A stretch of 64,000 nucleotides of DNA, from NCBI RefSeq assembly GCF_017051705.1, contig NZ_JAFIDJ010000001.1:2199786-2263785 (forward strand), given 5' to 3'. The notes below the pieces were generated by a model. It was not told the DNA's origin, searched no databases, and saw nothing but the letters and a program-made list of their open reading frames with translations. Source of the stretch: Algoriphagus lutimaris (GTDB lineage: Bacteria; Bacteroidota; Bacteroidia; Cytophagales; Cyclobacteriaceae). A program made the translations under genes and the position numbers. Shown in pieces: positions 33,737 to 42,339 of the stretch (position 1 is the first letter of the stretch; each line of letters begins with the position of its first letter).

Positions 33737-35293
33737 ATGCCCACTTTTAAATCCCTCGCCTTACTCCTGATAATTCTAGCTATAGCAAGTATTAACAGTA
33801 AGAAGGATTCTATTTTTTTTAAGAATGAGAATTCAAGGTTCCCATTGATAATCCATTCATCGAATCAAGACTTGAACGAGGCATTCAATTGGGCTCAGGG
33901 AAAAGCCCTCTCCTATGTACAAACTGGAAAGACAGGACCAATCAACGCTTGGGAAAATGGACCAGGAACTGACACAGTTAATTACCTTCCCTCCTATTGG
34001 GCAGGGTACCCTAAACGCACCGCTTTTTATTCAAGGGATTTCTGCCATCAGCTAGAAGGAGCCCATTTCTTGGGGTTGGAGGAAGAAAACTTCACCATGT
34101 TGAAAGCATTTGCGGCATCAGCCAATTCCAGTAAAAAATGGTTTCCTCTATGGGCCATTAATTTCGATGGTTCGCCCTATACTATAGATTATAAATCTGA
34201 TTCCAATTTTGTCAGAGAAGTTCCTGCTACCTTTGAGCTGGTAGAAAAAGCCTATGAGTTGTACTCCTGGACAGGAGATGACAGGTACATTCAGGATTCC
34301 CATTTGTGGGAATTCTATGAGAAATCAGTTTCAAAGTTTATTGAACTGCACGATGTACAAATTCCCAATGGTATTGCCGAGGGTACAGGAAAAGGGATTT
34401 TTGACGGAGCAGCTTCCTACAACGAACAAAAAGATCAACCACTTATCGAAGCTGGCGATGCATTAGCGAGCCAATACAAGGCCTACCTCGCATTCGCACA
34501 ATTTGCTCAACTAAAGGGTAATGAAAAGGACTTTCTTGAGTTTTCCCTAAAAGCTGAACAACTTAAAAACCTCTTTAATGAAGGCTGGGGGATCAAAAAC
34601 ACCACGCTTTACAACCGGGGTTATTTAGCAAATGGAACTCCTGTGGATGGATGGGGAAAGGAAAATTCATGGTTTATGCCCATGAAAGGCATCACTGAAT
34701 TTGGCTCAAAAAGAACATTGAAATACTTGGCATTTATTGATGAGCGATTAGAGTCCAAAGCTGATATTCCTGATAATATTGAAGCAATCAGTTACATACC
34801 AGAAATGTTCTTCCTCCACCATCAAAATGAATTGGGTTGGAAATGGTTGACTTACATCCTAGAAAAATTAGACCAGGAACATTCCTATTCCTCAGCTACA
34901 GGAAGAAATGGGGATTACCCAGAAGTATCTTATGTATTAATTCGAAATGTGGTCATTGATCTTCTTGGAATCAAACCCCATGCATCAGAAAATGAAATCA
35001 GTACCTTATCCCACCTTCCCAAGTCATTGAAGTTTTTGGGAGTCCAAAACATCACATTAGGTAACTCTAAGCTTGCTGTACATCATGAAGGAACAAAAAA
35101 AAGCACCCTCAACTATCAAATAGGTTCCAAACCTTTGACATGGAAAGCTGAGTTTCTGGGAACTCATCCAGAGTTGTTGGTGAATGGAAAAAAAGTAACT
35201 GCACAATCCTACCAAGATGAGGGAGTAAGAAAATCAAGCGTGGTAGTTCAACTTTTACCTGGAGAAGGTATAACTATACAAACAGTGAAATAA
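33737..35293 (+). CDS. Secreted (alpha/alpha)6-barrel glycosidase, trehalase/GH37-like
   Basis: A 518-residue protein with an N-terminal hydrophobic signal (residues about 4-20, cleavage site unclear). The body is a six-hairpin helical barrel: PSYWAGYPKRTAFYSRDFCHQLEGAHFLG, then FPLWAINFDGSPY, REVPATFELVEKAYELYSWTGD, and GWGKENSWFMPMKGITEFG. A small C-terminal beta region (about 440-518) follows. I cannot fix the CAZy family; a trehalase-like or related family is most likely. Periplasmic or surface action on a glycoside is inferred. It is divergent from the symporter/MIOX operon across a shared operator-like site, so it may release the transported sugar or inositol. A terminator follows. Confidence 0.7.
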   Translation: MPTFKSLALLLIILAIASINSKKDSIFFKNENSRFPLIIHSSNQDLNEAFNWAQGKALSYVQTGKTGPINAWENGPGTDTVNYLPSYWAGYPKRTAFYSRDFCHQLEGAHFLGLEEENFTMLKAFAASANSSKKWFPLWAINFDGSPYTIDYKSDSNFVREVPATFELVEKAYELYSWTGDDRYIQDSHLWEFYEKSVSKFIELHDVQIPNGIAEGTGKGIFDGAASYNEQKDQPLIEAGDALASQYKAYLAFAQFAQLKGNEKDFLEFSLKAEQLKNLFNEGWGIKNTTLYNRGYLANGTPVDGWGKENSWFMPMKGITEFGSKRTLKYLAFIDERLESKADIPDNIEAISYIPEMFFLHHQNELGWKWLTYILEKLDQEHSYSSATGRNGDYPEVSYVLIRNVVIDLLGIKPHASENEISTLSHLPKSLKFLGVQNITLGNSKLAVHHEGTKKSTLNYQIGSKPLTWKAEFLGTHPELLVNGKKVTAQSYQDEGVRKSSVVVQLLPGEGITIQTVK

Positions 35294-35322
35294 AAAAGGC
35301 CCATTTCAAAATGGGCCTTTTT
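35293..35322. terminator. Rho-independent terminator
   Basis: A 12-bp stem AAAAAGGCCCAT / ATGGGCCTTTTT with a 6-nt loop lies directly after the glycosidase stop. It ends 18 nt from the convergent FKBP stop and can act in both directions. Confidence 0.9.
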
Positions 35323-35339
35323 GAAAATTCATCTCTGGA

Positions 35340-35765
35340 TTAACCGATTTTCATCAATTCAATATCGAAAATCAAATCCTTTCCAGCCAACTGGTGATTT
35401 GCATCCAATGTGATTTTTTGCTCATCTATATGAGTTACAATAACAGGCATTGGCTGACCATTTTGCCCCTGAAGAGTCAATTGCATTCCAACTTCTGGTT
35501 TAATGTCTGCTGGAACTTGCTCAATAGGAACATCGATCATCATATCATCTCTTTTTTCACCATAGGCCTCAGCTGCAGGTATGGTCACAGTTTTTTTATC
35601 GCCAACAGCCATTCCATCAACAGCTGCATCAAATCCTTGAATCATTTGACCTGCACCAAGAGTGAAACCTAGAGGTTCTCTGTTTACTGAAGAATCAAAA
35701 ACACTTCCATCTTCCAACTTTCCGGTGTAGTGCACTTGCACCGCATCGCCTTTTTTAGCTTGCAT
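35340..35765 (-). CDS. FKBP-type peptidyl-prolyl isomerase (SlyD-like)
   Basis: A 141-residue cytosolic prolyl isomerase. The FKBP core is VHYTGKLEDGSVFDSS ... MIQGFDAAVDGMAVGDKKTVTIPAAEAYGEKRDD. An IF (insert-in-flap) domain with VPADIKPEVGMQLTLQ and ITLDANHQLAGKDLIFDIEL is typical of SlyD. It lacks the histidine/cysteine-rich metal-binding tail of E. coli SlyD. The ATG at 35765 follows a promoter match by about 25 nt. It stands alone, divergent from the sigma-54 regulator operon. Confidence 0.92.
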   Translation of the reverse strand: MQAKKGDAVQVHYTGKLEDGSVFDSSVNREPLGFTLGAGQMIQGFDAAVDGMAVGDKKTVTIPAAEAYGEKRDDMMIDVPIEQVPADIKPEVGMQLTLQGQNGQPMPVIVTHIDEQKITLDANHQLAGKDLIFDIELMKIG

Positions 35766-35787
35766 GATATTTCATTTGGTTAAAGCG

Positions 35788-35818
35788 CAAAGTTACATAA
35801 ATCTTTTGGGCCTAAAAA
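35788..35818 (-). promoter_or_regulatory. Candidate housekeeping promoter for the FKBP gene
   Basis: On the minus strand, TAACTTTG (35795-35788) fits the -7 element TAnnTTTG exactly. A T-run (TTTT, 35818-35815) stands 19 nt upstream where TTTG is expected. It predicts a short leader of about 15 nt. Confidence 0.45.
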
Positions 35819-35820
35819 CC

Positions 35821-35836
35821 CGGACAATATTGTCCG
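35821..35836. promoter_or_regulatory. Perfect 16-bp palindrome in divergent spacer
   Basis: CGGACAATATTGTCCG is perfectly self-complementary. It lies between the FKBP promoter and the sigma-54 regulator operon, 115 nt before the preferred regulator start. It has no T-run and no loop, so it looks like a dimeric-protein binding site rather than a terminator. Confidence 0.55.
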
Positions 35837-35950
35837 AAAACAGTATAAAATCGTACATTTATGGACACTTCTATCGAAAAAACGGGGTTAAAAGGCCAAA
35901 ATCAGCCTTGGCACTATTTTCCCCTTATTATTAGGACAAACAATACACCA

Positions 35951-37333
35951 ATGGAAAATCAAGATCTTGGAAGAATACTCATCATTGACGATAACGAGGA
36001 TTTACTATTTGCAGCAAAAATGCTTTTAAAGAAGCATGCCAAAGAAGTATCTATAGAAAAAGATCCACGAAGAATACCCTTTTTGATCAACAACAATTCC
36101 TATGATGTAATTTTGTTGGACATGAATTTCCGGGAAGATACTACTTCCGGAAAAGAGGGATTTCATTGGTTGAAGCAAATTAAGGAGATTGACCCAAAAG
36201 CCGTAGTCATTCTCATTACTGCGTTTGGAGATGTGGAAATGGCTGTGCAAGCTTTGAAAGAAGGAGCAACTGACTTTATTCTTAAGCCATGGCAAAATGA
36301 AAAGCTATTGGCAACCCTTTCCTCAGCGGTGAGACTGAAGGAGAGTTACAATGAAGTAGAAAAGCTGAATAAGAAACAAAAGCAGCTGCAGTCTGATTTG
36401 AAAAAGCCCTATAGCGACATTATCGGGCAAAGTGCTTCTATGAAAAACATCTTTTCAATTATAGATAAAGTCGCTCAAACGGATGCCAACATATTGATAT
36501 TAGGAGAAAACGGTACCGGAAAAGAATTGATCGCCCGAGCGATTCACGATCGATCCTTGCGAAAAGATGAAATTTTTGTAGGAGTGGATATGGGAGCAAT
36601 TACAGAAACACTTTTCGAATCCGAACTATTCGGCCATAAAAGAGGCGCATTTACAGATGCCAAAGACGATAGAGCAGGTAGATTTGAAGTAGCGGACAAA
36701 GGCACCTTATTCCTGGATGAAATCGGGAATTTGTCCATGCCATTGCAATCCAAATTATTGACTGTACTACAAAAAAGGGAAGTCACTCGAATTGGTACCA
36801 ATAAAGCCATCCCAGTAGATATTCGATTGATTTGCGCTACCAATATGCACGTGCATGAAATGGTCATGGAAAACACCTTCCGCCAAGATTTACTCTATAG
36901 AATAAACACGGTGGAAATTTTCCTTCCTCCACTTCGTGAAAGACAAGATGATATTCCTGTTTTGGCAAATCACTTTCTAAAAAATTACAGCCAGAAATAC
37001 CGTAAAAATTTCAGTGGGTTCAATGAGTCTGCCATGGATTTACTTCAACGATACAACTGGCCAGGTAACATCCGAGAACTGCAGCATGCGATAGAAAGAG
37101 CCATCATCATGGCCGAAGGAGAAGAATTGGACTCTAGAGACTTCTTCTTCCTTTCTGCCAAACCCTCCTCGGATAAAGTTCCGGCAAACAACACCTTGAA
37201 TCTCGATGATATGGAGAGAAGCACCATTCAACGAGCCATAGATAAAAATGGAGGAAACATTTCCAAAGCAGCAAAAGAACTGGGCTTAACTCGAGCTTCT
37301 CTTTATAGAAGATTAGAAAAATATGGATTATAA
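35951..37333 (+). CDS. Sigma-54-dependent response regulator, NtrC family
   Basis: A 460-residue transcription activator in three domains. The receiver (residues 8-125) has the acidic pocket IIDDNED, phospho-Asp D57 in LLDMNF, and lysine in LKPW. The AAA+ domain (about 155-390) has Walker A GENGTGKE (185-192), Walker B GTLFLDEIG, and a GAFTDA loop (232-237) where canonical activators have GAFTGA. The C-terminal Fis-type helix-turn-helix is NISKAAKELGLTRASLYRRLEKYG. I chose ATG 35951 (MENQDLGRILIIDDNED); an ATG at 35861 is also in frame. It overlaps the sensor kinase gene by 11 nt, so they form a cognate pair. Confidence 0.92.
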   Translation: MENQDLGRILIIDDNEDLLFAAKMLLKKHAKEVSIEKDPRRIPFLINNNSYDVILLDMNFREDTTSGKEGFHWLKQIKEIDPKAVVILITAFGDVEMAVQALKEGATDFILKPWQNEKLLATLSSAVRLKESYNEVEKLNKKQKQLQSDLKKPYSDIIGQSASMKNIFSIIDKVAQTDANILILGENGTGKELIARAIHDRSLRKDEIFVGVDMGAITETLFESELFGHKRGAFTDAKDDRAGRFEVADKGTLFLDEIGNLSMPLQSKLLTVLQKREVTRIGTNKAIPVDIRLICATNMHVHEMVMENTFRQDLLYRINTVEIFLPPLRERQDDIPVLANHFLKNYSQKYRKNFSGFNESAMDLLQRYNWPGNIRELQHAIERAIIMAEGEELDSRDFFFLSAKPSSDKVPANNTLNLDDMERSTIQRAIDKNGGNISKAAKELGLTRASLYRRLEKYGL

Positions 37334-38666
37334 AGTTGGCTTACTGGGTAGAATTGCCTTTCTAGCCGCTACTCTTTTCCTAATGGCATATACCATTTTC
37401 GATGAATGGGGAGTCTTTATGATCTCCCTTTTCTTGATATTGGTAGTGATACAGATTATTTTCTTCCTAAAATACTCTGAAAGCTCTTTTAAGAAAGTTC
37501 GGGTATTTTTGGATAACATCAAACAGGATAAATATACCCAACTCTATCCCGTCAAATTCGATGGGACTGAAACCGATGATCTTCATATTGAATTCAATGC
37601 TATTCTCGCCAAACTAAAAGAGGATCAAGCAGAAAAAGAAGCACAATACCAGTATTTCAGATCTGTTTTTAAACACCTCAGCATAGGCTTGATTACCTAT
37701 GGGGAAAACGGAAATATCCAAATCATCAATACCGCAGCCAAAAGAATTCTAGATATAGAAGAGTTAAAAAACATCTCTCAAATTGAAGGAATAAACAAAG
37801 AGCTTCATTTAGCAATCCAAAACCTAAGGACAGGGGGTTCTGAATTAATCAAAATTGCCCATCCAGACGGAATCATGCAGTTATCGGTCTATGTGATAGA
37901 ACTCTTGATGAGAGGTGAAAAATTCAAATTGGTTTCTTTACAAAATATTCAATCTGAACTCGAAGAGAAAGAAATGGAGGCTTGGCAGAATCTTGTGAAG
38001 ATTCTTACCCATGAAATCATGAATTCCATAGCTCCGATCTCTTCTTTGGCAGGAACTATCAAAGAAGAAATTGAGTCCAAGATGGATGACGTAAGTCAGG
38101 TTAGCCCCTCTGATATGGAGGATTACCTGATGGGTATTAGTACCATTGAAAAACGAAGTCAAGGTTTAATCAATTTTGTTTCTGACTTCAGAAGTTTAGC
38201 GCATATCCCTACTCCTAAATTCAGTAGTATTGGTATTGCGAAACTATTTGATCAACTTGAGGTACTACTTGCGCATCAATTAGAGAGCAAAAATATCACC
38301 TTGCGAAAGGAACTCAATCCACCTGAATTAATTCTTTTCGGAGATCAGACTCAAATTGAGCAAGTACTGATCAACCTTGCACAAAACGCCATTCATGCTG
38401 TTGAGGATGCTGAAATCAAAGTGATTACCTTTCGTGCTTTTATAGATGAAGCTGGTAAAATCATTTTGGAAGTAAGTGACACAGGAAAAGGAATAGAAGA
38501 AGAAGCACTGAGCAAAATCTTCATCCCTTTCTTCACCACCAAAAAGAAAGGCTCAGGGATTGGTTTGAGTCTTTCCAAGCAGATCATGCGTAGACACAAA
38601 GGCAATATTCAAGTTCGGTCTGCGATCGAAGAAGGGACTACATTCAAGCTGATCTTTAACGGGTAA
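37323..38666 (+). CDS. Sensor histidine kinase, NtrY-like
   Basis: A 447-residue membrane kinase. Two adjacent N-terminal membrane segments (about 9-26 and 30-48) leave almost no periplasmic loop. A short linker resembling HAMP and a PAS-like domain (about 110-200, HLSIGLITYGENGNIQIINTAAKRIL) follow. The HisKA H-box is ILTHEIMNSIAPI and the ATPase domain has LAQNAIHAV (N box), SDTGKGI (G1) and GSGIGLSLSKQIMRRH (G2). All catalytic boxes are intact. With the upstream sigma-54 regulator it forms a complete two-component system. With so little periplasmic sequence, the signal is probably sensed in the membrane or cytosol. Confidence 0.93.
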   Translation: MDYKVGLLGRIAFLAATLFLMAYTIFDEWGVFMISLFLILVVIQIIFFLKYSESSFKKVRVFLDNIKQDKYTQLYPVKFDGTETDDLHIEFNAILAKLKEDQAEKEAQYQYFRSVFKHLSIGLITYGENGNIQIINTAAKRILDIEELKNISQIEGINKELHLAIQNLRTGGSELIKIAHPDGIMQLSVYVIELLMRGEKFKLVSLQNIQSELEEKEMEAWQNLVKILTHEIMNSIAPISSLAGTIKEEIESKMDDVSQVSPSDMEDYLMGISTIEKRSQGLINFVSDFRSLAHIPTPKFSSIGIAKLFDQLEVLLAHQLESKNITLRKELNPPELILFGDQTQIEQVLINLAQNAIHAVEDAEIKVITFRAFIDEAGKIILEVSDTGKGIEEEALSKIFIPFFTTKKKGSGIGLSLSKQIMRRHKGNIQVRSAIEEGTTFKLIFNG

Positions 38667-38678
38667 TCCAGTAGATTT

Positions 38679-40205
38679 ATGAGTCGCAATAATTGGTACT
38701 TAGTAGGATTTGTATTGATCAAAATCTTGCTTCAATACCTTTTGATAGATTCTAGCTATGAACTACACCGTGATGAGTTCCTGCACTTAGACCAGGCTCA
38801 TCATCTGGATTGGGGCTATATTTCTGTTCCTCCCGTCACTTCTTGGTTTTCCTATTTGATTTACCTGCTTGGCTACACAGAGTTTTGGGTAAAGTTTATC
38901 CCAGCCTTATTAGGTGCTTTGACCATTGTAATAGTTTGGAAAACCATTGAAAGTTTTGGAGGCAATCTCTTTGCATTATCATTAGCAGCCATCGGCTTGA
39001 TTTTCTCAGCTTTGCCAAGGTTAAATTTACTTTTTCAACCGAATTCCTTCGATATTCTTGCTTGGACTTTTATTCTATATGCTTTGATTAACTTTTTCAA
39101 AACTGAAAAAACGTCATGGTTATATTGGATGGGAGTCGGATTTGGTTTTGGATTTCTAAATAAATACAATGTTGCTTTTCTCGCCATCGGGTTATTCATT
39201 GGTTTATTGTTAACCCCAGAAAGAAAAATTTTCAAAAACCCACATCTCTACGGTGGACTGGGAGTAGCTACACTGATTGCATTACCTAATCTTTGGTGGC
39301 AATGGACCAATGATTTTCCGGTAATCTGGCATATGCGTATGCTAAGTAGATATCAATTGGTGAATATAAATCGATTGGATTTTTTGACGGATCAACCCAC
39401 CTTCTTTATCGGGTCTATATTTATCATCATTGCCGGATTGATTTCATTTTTCACGCAACCTCATTTCAAAAAATATAAATTTCTCTTTTTTACCCTTATT
39501 GCTACACTGACGGTATTTACTTATTTCCGAGCAAAGGCTTATTATGCAATAGGCCTATATCCTATTTATTTTTCCTTTGGAGCTATCTACTTATCTCAAC
39601 TTCTAAAAGATGGAAAGAAACGCTATCTCAAGCCTCTCGCTTTAATCCTCCCCATAGGAGTCTTCACGGCAATCGCACCTTTGATCTTTCCAATTAGTAA
39701 TCCAAAAAACCTCAAATCTGTATATGAGAGGTATCCAGATTTGGGACTGACACGCTGGGAGGATGGAAAAACATATGATATACCTCAGGATTTTGCGGAT
39801 ATGTTGGGATGGAAAGAATTGGCAGAAAAAGTAGATCTTGCCTATTCTAAGATTCCTAATGATGAATATACTGTTATAATTTGTGACAATTATGGACAAG
39901 CTGGCGCCATAAACTTTTACACTAAAACAAAAGGCTTGCAGGCAGTGACCATGAATGCTGATTATGTCAACTGGATTGACCTCAGCAAGCCGATCAAGAA
40001 TGTAATCTTGGTCAGGGAATCGGATGACAACGTCAGTGAAAGAGAGGTGTCATTATTTGAAAAATCAGAACATATTGGCAGTATCACTAATCCTAATGCC
40101 CGTGAATTCGGAACACTCGTTCATCTGTTGATTGGAGCAAAGACAGACGTAAATGAAATTCTAGCTGATGAAATCCAGGAGAAGAAGGCCGAATTGAGAC
40201 AATAG
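38679..40205 (+). CDS. Membrane glycosyltransferase, GT39/ArnT-like family
   Basis: A 508-residue protein with about 11-12 hydrophobic segments. The first loop carries SYELHRDEFLHLDQAHHLDWGY, matching the conserved acidic H-x-DE motif of the dolichyl-phosphate-mannose transferase/ArnT superfamily, followed by the SVPPVTSWFSYL loop. The C-terminal soluble domain (about 370-508) faces the periplasm. These enzymes move a sugar from a polyprenyl carrier to protein or lipid A. Donor and acceptor are not readable here. It lies 12 nt downstream of the kinase gene, so it may be part of that operon. Confidence 0.83.
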   Translation: MSRNNWYLVGFVLIKILLQYLLIDSSYELHRDEFLHLDQAHHLDWGYISVPPVTSWFSYLIYLLGYTEFWVKFIPALLGALTIVIVWKTIESFGGNLFALSLAAIGLIFSALPRLNLLFQPNSFDILAWTFILYALINFFKTEKTSWLYWMGVGFGFGFLNKYNVAFLAIGLFIGLLLTPERKIFKNPHLYGGLGVATLIALPNLWWQWTNDFPVIWHMRMLSRYQLVNINRLDFLTDQPTFFIGSIFIIIAGLISFFTQPHFKKYKFLFFTLIATLTVFTYFRAKAYYAIGLYPIYFSFGAIYLSQLLKDGKKRYLKPLALILPIGVFTAIAPLIFPISNPKNLKSVYERYPDLGLTRWEDGKTYDIPQDFADMLGWKELAEKVDLAYSKIPNDEYTVIICDNYGQAGAINFYTKTKGLQAVTMNADYVNWIDLSKPIKNVILVRESDDNVSEREVSLFEKSEHIGSITNPNAREFGTLVHLLIGAKTDVNEILADEIQEKKAELRQ

Positions 40206-40215
40206 ATCAAAAAAA

Positions 40216-40241
40216 ATCCGCGCGAATCAAATCGCACGGAT
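40216..40241 (+). terminator. Possible terminator after the GT39-type gene
   Basis: A 10-position stem ATCCGCGCGA / TCGCACGGAT with one mismatch and a 6-nt loop lies 10 nt after the stop. The downstream T-run is interrupted (TAAATTATTT), so it is a weak candidate. Confidence 0.45.
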
Positions 40242-40270
40242 AAATTATTTTAGTATTTACTGGATTAAAA

Positions 40271-41080
40271 TTAATCCTTCAACGTTACGGTTCTGGTTAC
40301 TTCATTAAATCCACCAGGGATCAAGTTTCCTTCCGCATCCAATAATTCCAACTTGATTGTTGCCTCTCCTTTTGGAAGTCCTTTGATGATATACGGAGCC
40401 CACTCTGTGATCATAAATTCTTGATCGTTGATTGTTGCTCTCACTTTGTTTCCATCTTCAGACAAGGTGGTATTCAATAAAAAGAAATCCAACATTAGAT
40501 TCTCAGTATCAGCACCACTGTACTCCCCCTTTGGTCGGCTATAAATTAGGGTTGGTTTCTCCAAATCTACTCCTAGATCATCTCCAGCATCACCAACTAT
40601 AATCTTTTTAGCTACAAACGAATTGGCATTTTTTACAGATTCATGGTAAGATCTGCTCAAGAATGCAACTAAGTAATGTGTTCCTTCAGATACTTCTTTT
40701 TTAAATTCAGGCTCATAATGCGCTGAATATGGATCGTTGTCCATAATGAAGTGAATATGCTGACCATTTCCAGAGTTCGCCATTTGTGCAGCAACTCCAT
40801 TTTTCTCTGTTTGAGCTCCCAGCTCATAATCCCCCACTTCAAATGCAAAATCCACTTCTCCAGGTGCTGCAATTGTCAAATTGCTTGGTTTGGTTAATTT
40901 CAAAGATGAATTAGCATAGGCAGGAGAATCCGTAAATTTTTCAATAGAAATGCTTGCAGAAGTACTCATTTCTGTCTCCTCCATCATCATTTCTTCATTT
41001 TCTGATTTTTGAGGCTGGCAACTTGCGGCAATTAAAAGTGCTGCAGCTGCTCCTACTATTCTAATGTTCATAATTTTCAT
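40271..41080 (-). CDS. Hypothetical lipoprotein
   Basis: A 269-residue protein with a lipoprotein signal: MKIMNIRIVGAAAALLIAASCQ, lipobox AASC with the cysteine near residue 21, followed by an acidic, methionine-rich stretch (SENEEMMMEETEMS). The mature part includes QHIHFIMDNDPYSAHYEPEF and HYLVAFLSRSYHESVKN, which are His/Tyr/Asp-rich and look well conserved, and ends in strands of immunoglobulin-like pattern (ATIKLELLDAEGNLI). I cannot name the family with confidence. I chose ATG 41080; an ATG at 41071 is close behind. It is transcribed alone. Confidence 0.75.
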   Translation of the reverse strand: MKIMNIRIVGAAAALLIAASCQPQKSENEEMMMEETEMSTSASISIEKFTDSPAYANSSLKLTKPSNLTIAAPGEVDFAFEVGDYELGAQTEKNGVAAQMANSGNGQHIHFIMDNDPYSAHYEPEFKKEVSEGTHYLVAFLSRSYHESVKNANSFVAKKIIVGDAGDDLGVDLEKPTLIYSRPKGEYSGADTENLMLDFFLLNTTLSEDGNKVRATINDQEFMITEWAPYIIKGLPKGEATIKLELLDAEGNLIPGGFNEVTRTVTLKD

Positions 41081-41414
41081 TTTTGGTAGTTGTTTTAGAT
41101 AAAAGTCACAAATGCTATTCCAGCAATTAGGTGAATAAATCCTAGGTTTAAGATTCGATCTCATTTTCAAGGGTTTAAACAAAAAGCGCTGAATTAACAT
41201 TCATTTTGGCGTGAAATTAGTCAAGAAGCCTTCCATATTCCAATTTTAGGGGCTTTTTTCCGAGAACAACTCTCAATTTGATTGAGAATTTCATCTTAAA
41301 AAAGGAAAAGGATTATCAATAATAAAGGTCTAACTTAATGAATTGAGAACTTCTTCCCCAAATCAGGGAATTCGATTCTGTCTACTTTTGAATTAAACCA
41401 TTTTTAGAAAAAGA
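41081..41414. other. Intergenic region, 334 nt, between divergent genes
   Basis: No gene is supported here. It contains a 17-nt dyad TCTCAAT-TTG-ATTGAGA at 41271-41287 and a -7-like element TACTTTTG at 41383-41390, 24 nt before the esterase start, without a convincing -33 partner. Confidence 0.5.
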
Positions 41415-42242
41415 ATGAAAACACTTAGTTTGATAATTTCCACTATCTGCACAGTAATGTTGCTCCATTTTGAGGTTACCGACCCAAACAGGAATTTGAG
41501 TTCAAACTCGAAGAAAAAGGACTTCCACCTGTATTTGTTAATGGGCCAATCTAATATGGCAGGGAGAGGATTAGTACAATCAATTGATACGATTACGCAC
41601 CCTCGTGTAATGATGCTTGATGAAAATCAACAATGGGTGTTAGCAAAGGACCCCATGCATTTTGATAAACCAATAGCAGGCGTAGGCCTAGGGCTTACTT
41701 TTGGGAAGATAATGGCCAACGAAAACCCAAACATTACCATCGGTTTAATTCCAACGGCAGTAGGCGGAAGTTCTATCAATGCTTGGTTTGCGGATTCTTT
41801 ACACCAGCAAACGAATGCATACCCTTACAATGACATGATCCTTAGGGCAAAGGAAGCAATGAAAGATGGAACTCTAAAAGGCATCTTATGGCATCAAGGA
41901 GAATCTGATTCAGGAAATGAAGCCTCTGTGGCTGGGTATTCCCAAAAATTCTTGGCCATGGTAGATTCTCTAAAAAAGGATTTAGGGGTAGAATCAATCC
42001 CTATTGTAACAGGTGAATTAGGATACTTTTTTTATGAAAGGTCCCCATTGGCGGAGCAGTTAAACGGAGAGTTAAATAAGCTTACCAAAGAAAATGAGTG
42101 CTTAAGTTTAGTGAGTGCTCAAGGATTAAATCACAAAGGAGATCAAACCCATTTCGACTCAGATTCCTACCATGAATTAGGACGTCGGTATGCTCAAAAA
42201 ATGATTGAACTTCAAACCACTTGTTCCACGGTTATTAAATAA
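41415..42242 (+). CDS. SGNH/SASA-family carbohydrate esterase (sialate O-acetylesterase-like)
   Basis: A 275-residue protein with an N-terminal hydrophobic signal (about 3-20). The SGNH blocks are clear: GQSNMAGRG (nucleophile Ser in block I), GGSSINAW (Gly block II), WHQGESDS (block III), and THFDSDSYHELGRRYA (Asp and His of block V). This matches the CE6/sialate O-acetylesterase group that removes acetyl groups from polysaccharides such as xylan or from sialic acids. All catalytic residues are present. An envelope or extracellular site is inferred from the signal. No polysaccharide-utilisation genes flank it. Confidence 0.87.
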   Translation: MKTLSLIISTICTVMLLHFEVTDPNRNLSSNSKKKDFHLYLLMGQSNMAGRGLVQSIDTITHPRVMMLDENQQWVLAKDPMHFDKPIAGVGLGLTFGKIMANENPNITIGLIPTAVGGSSINAWFADSLHQQTNAYPYNDMILRAKEAMKDGTLKGILWHQGESDSGNEASVAGYSQKFLAMVDSLKKDLGVESIPIVTGELGYFFYERSPLAEQLNGELNKLTKENECLSLVSAQGLNHKGDQTHFDSDSYHELGRRYAQKMIELQTTCSTVIK

Positions 42243-42339
42243 ATATAGTTAAATAATTAAGGTTTTATTCTTTTTCTCAACTATTCATTTTTATAATTGA
42301 CTATATTAATGAGGATCAAATCGTTATCATTATAAATAA

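Noticed and set aside
35908-35914. TTGGCAC resembling a sigma-54 -24 element upstream of the regulator start
   Set aside because: The matching -12 GC is absent; TCCCC stands where TTGCA is expected. It is also inside a region that could be coding if the earlier ATG is used.
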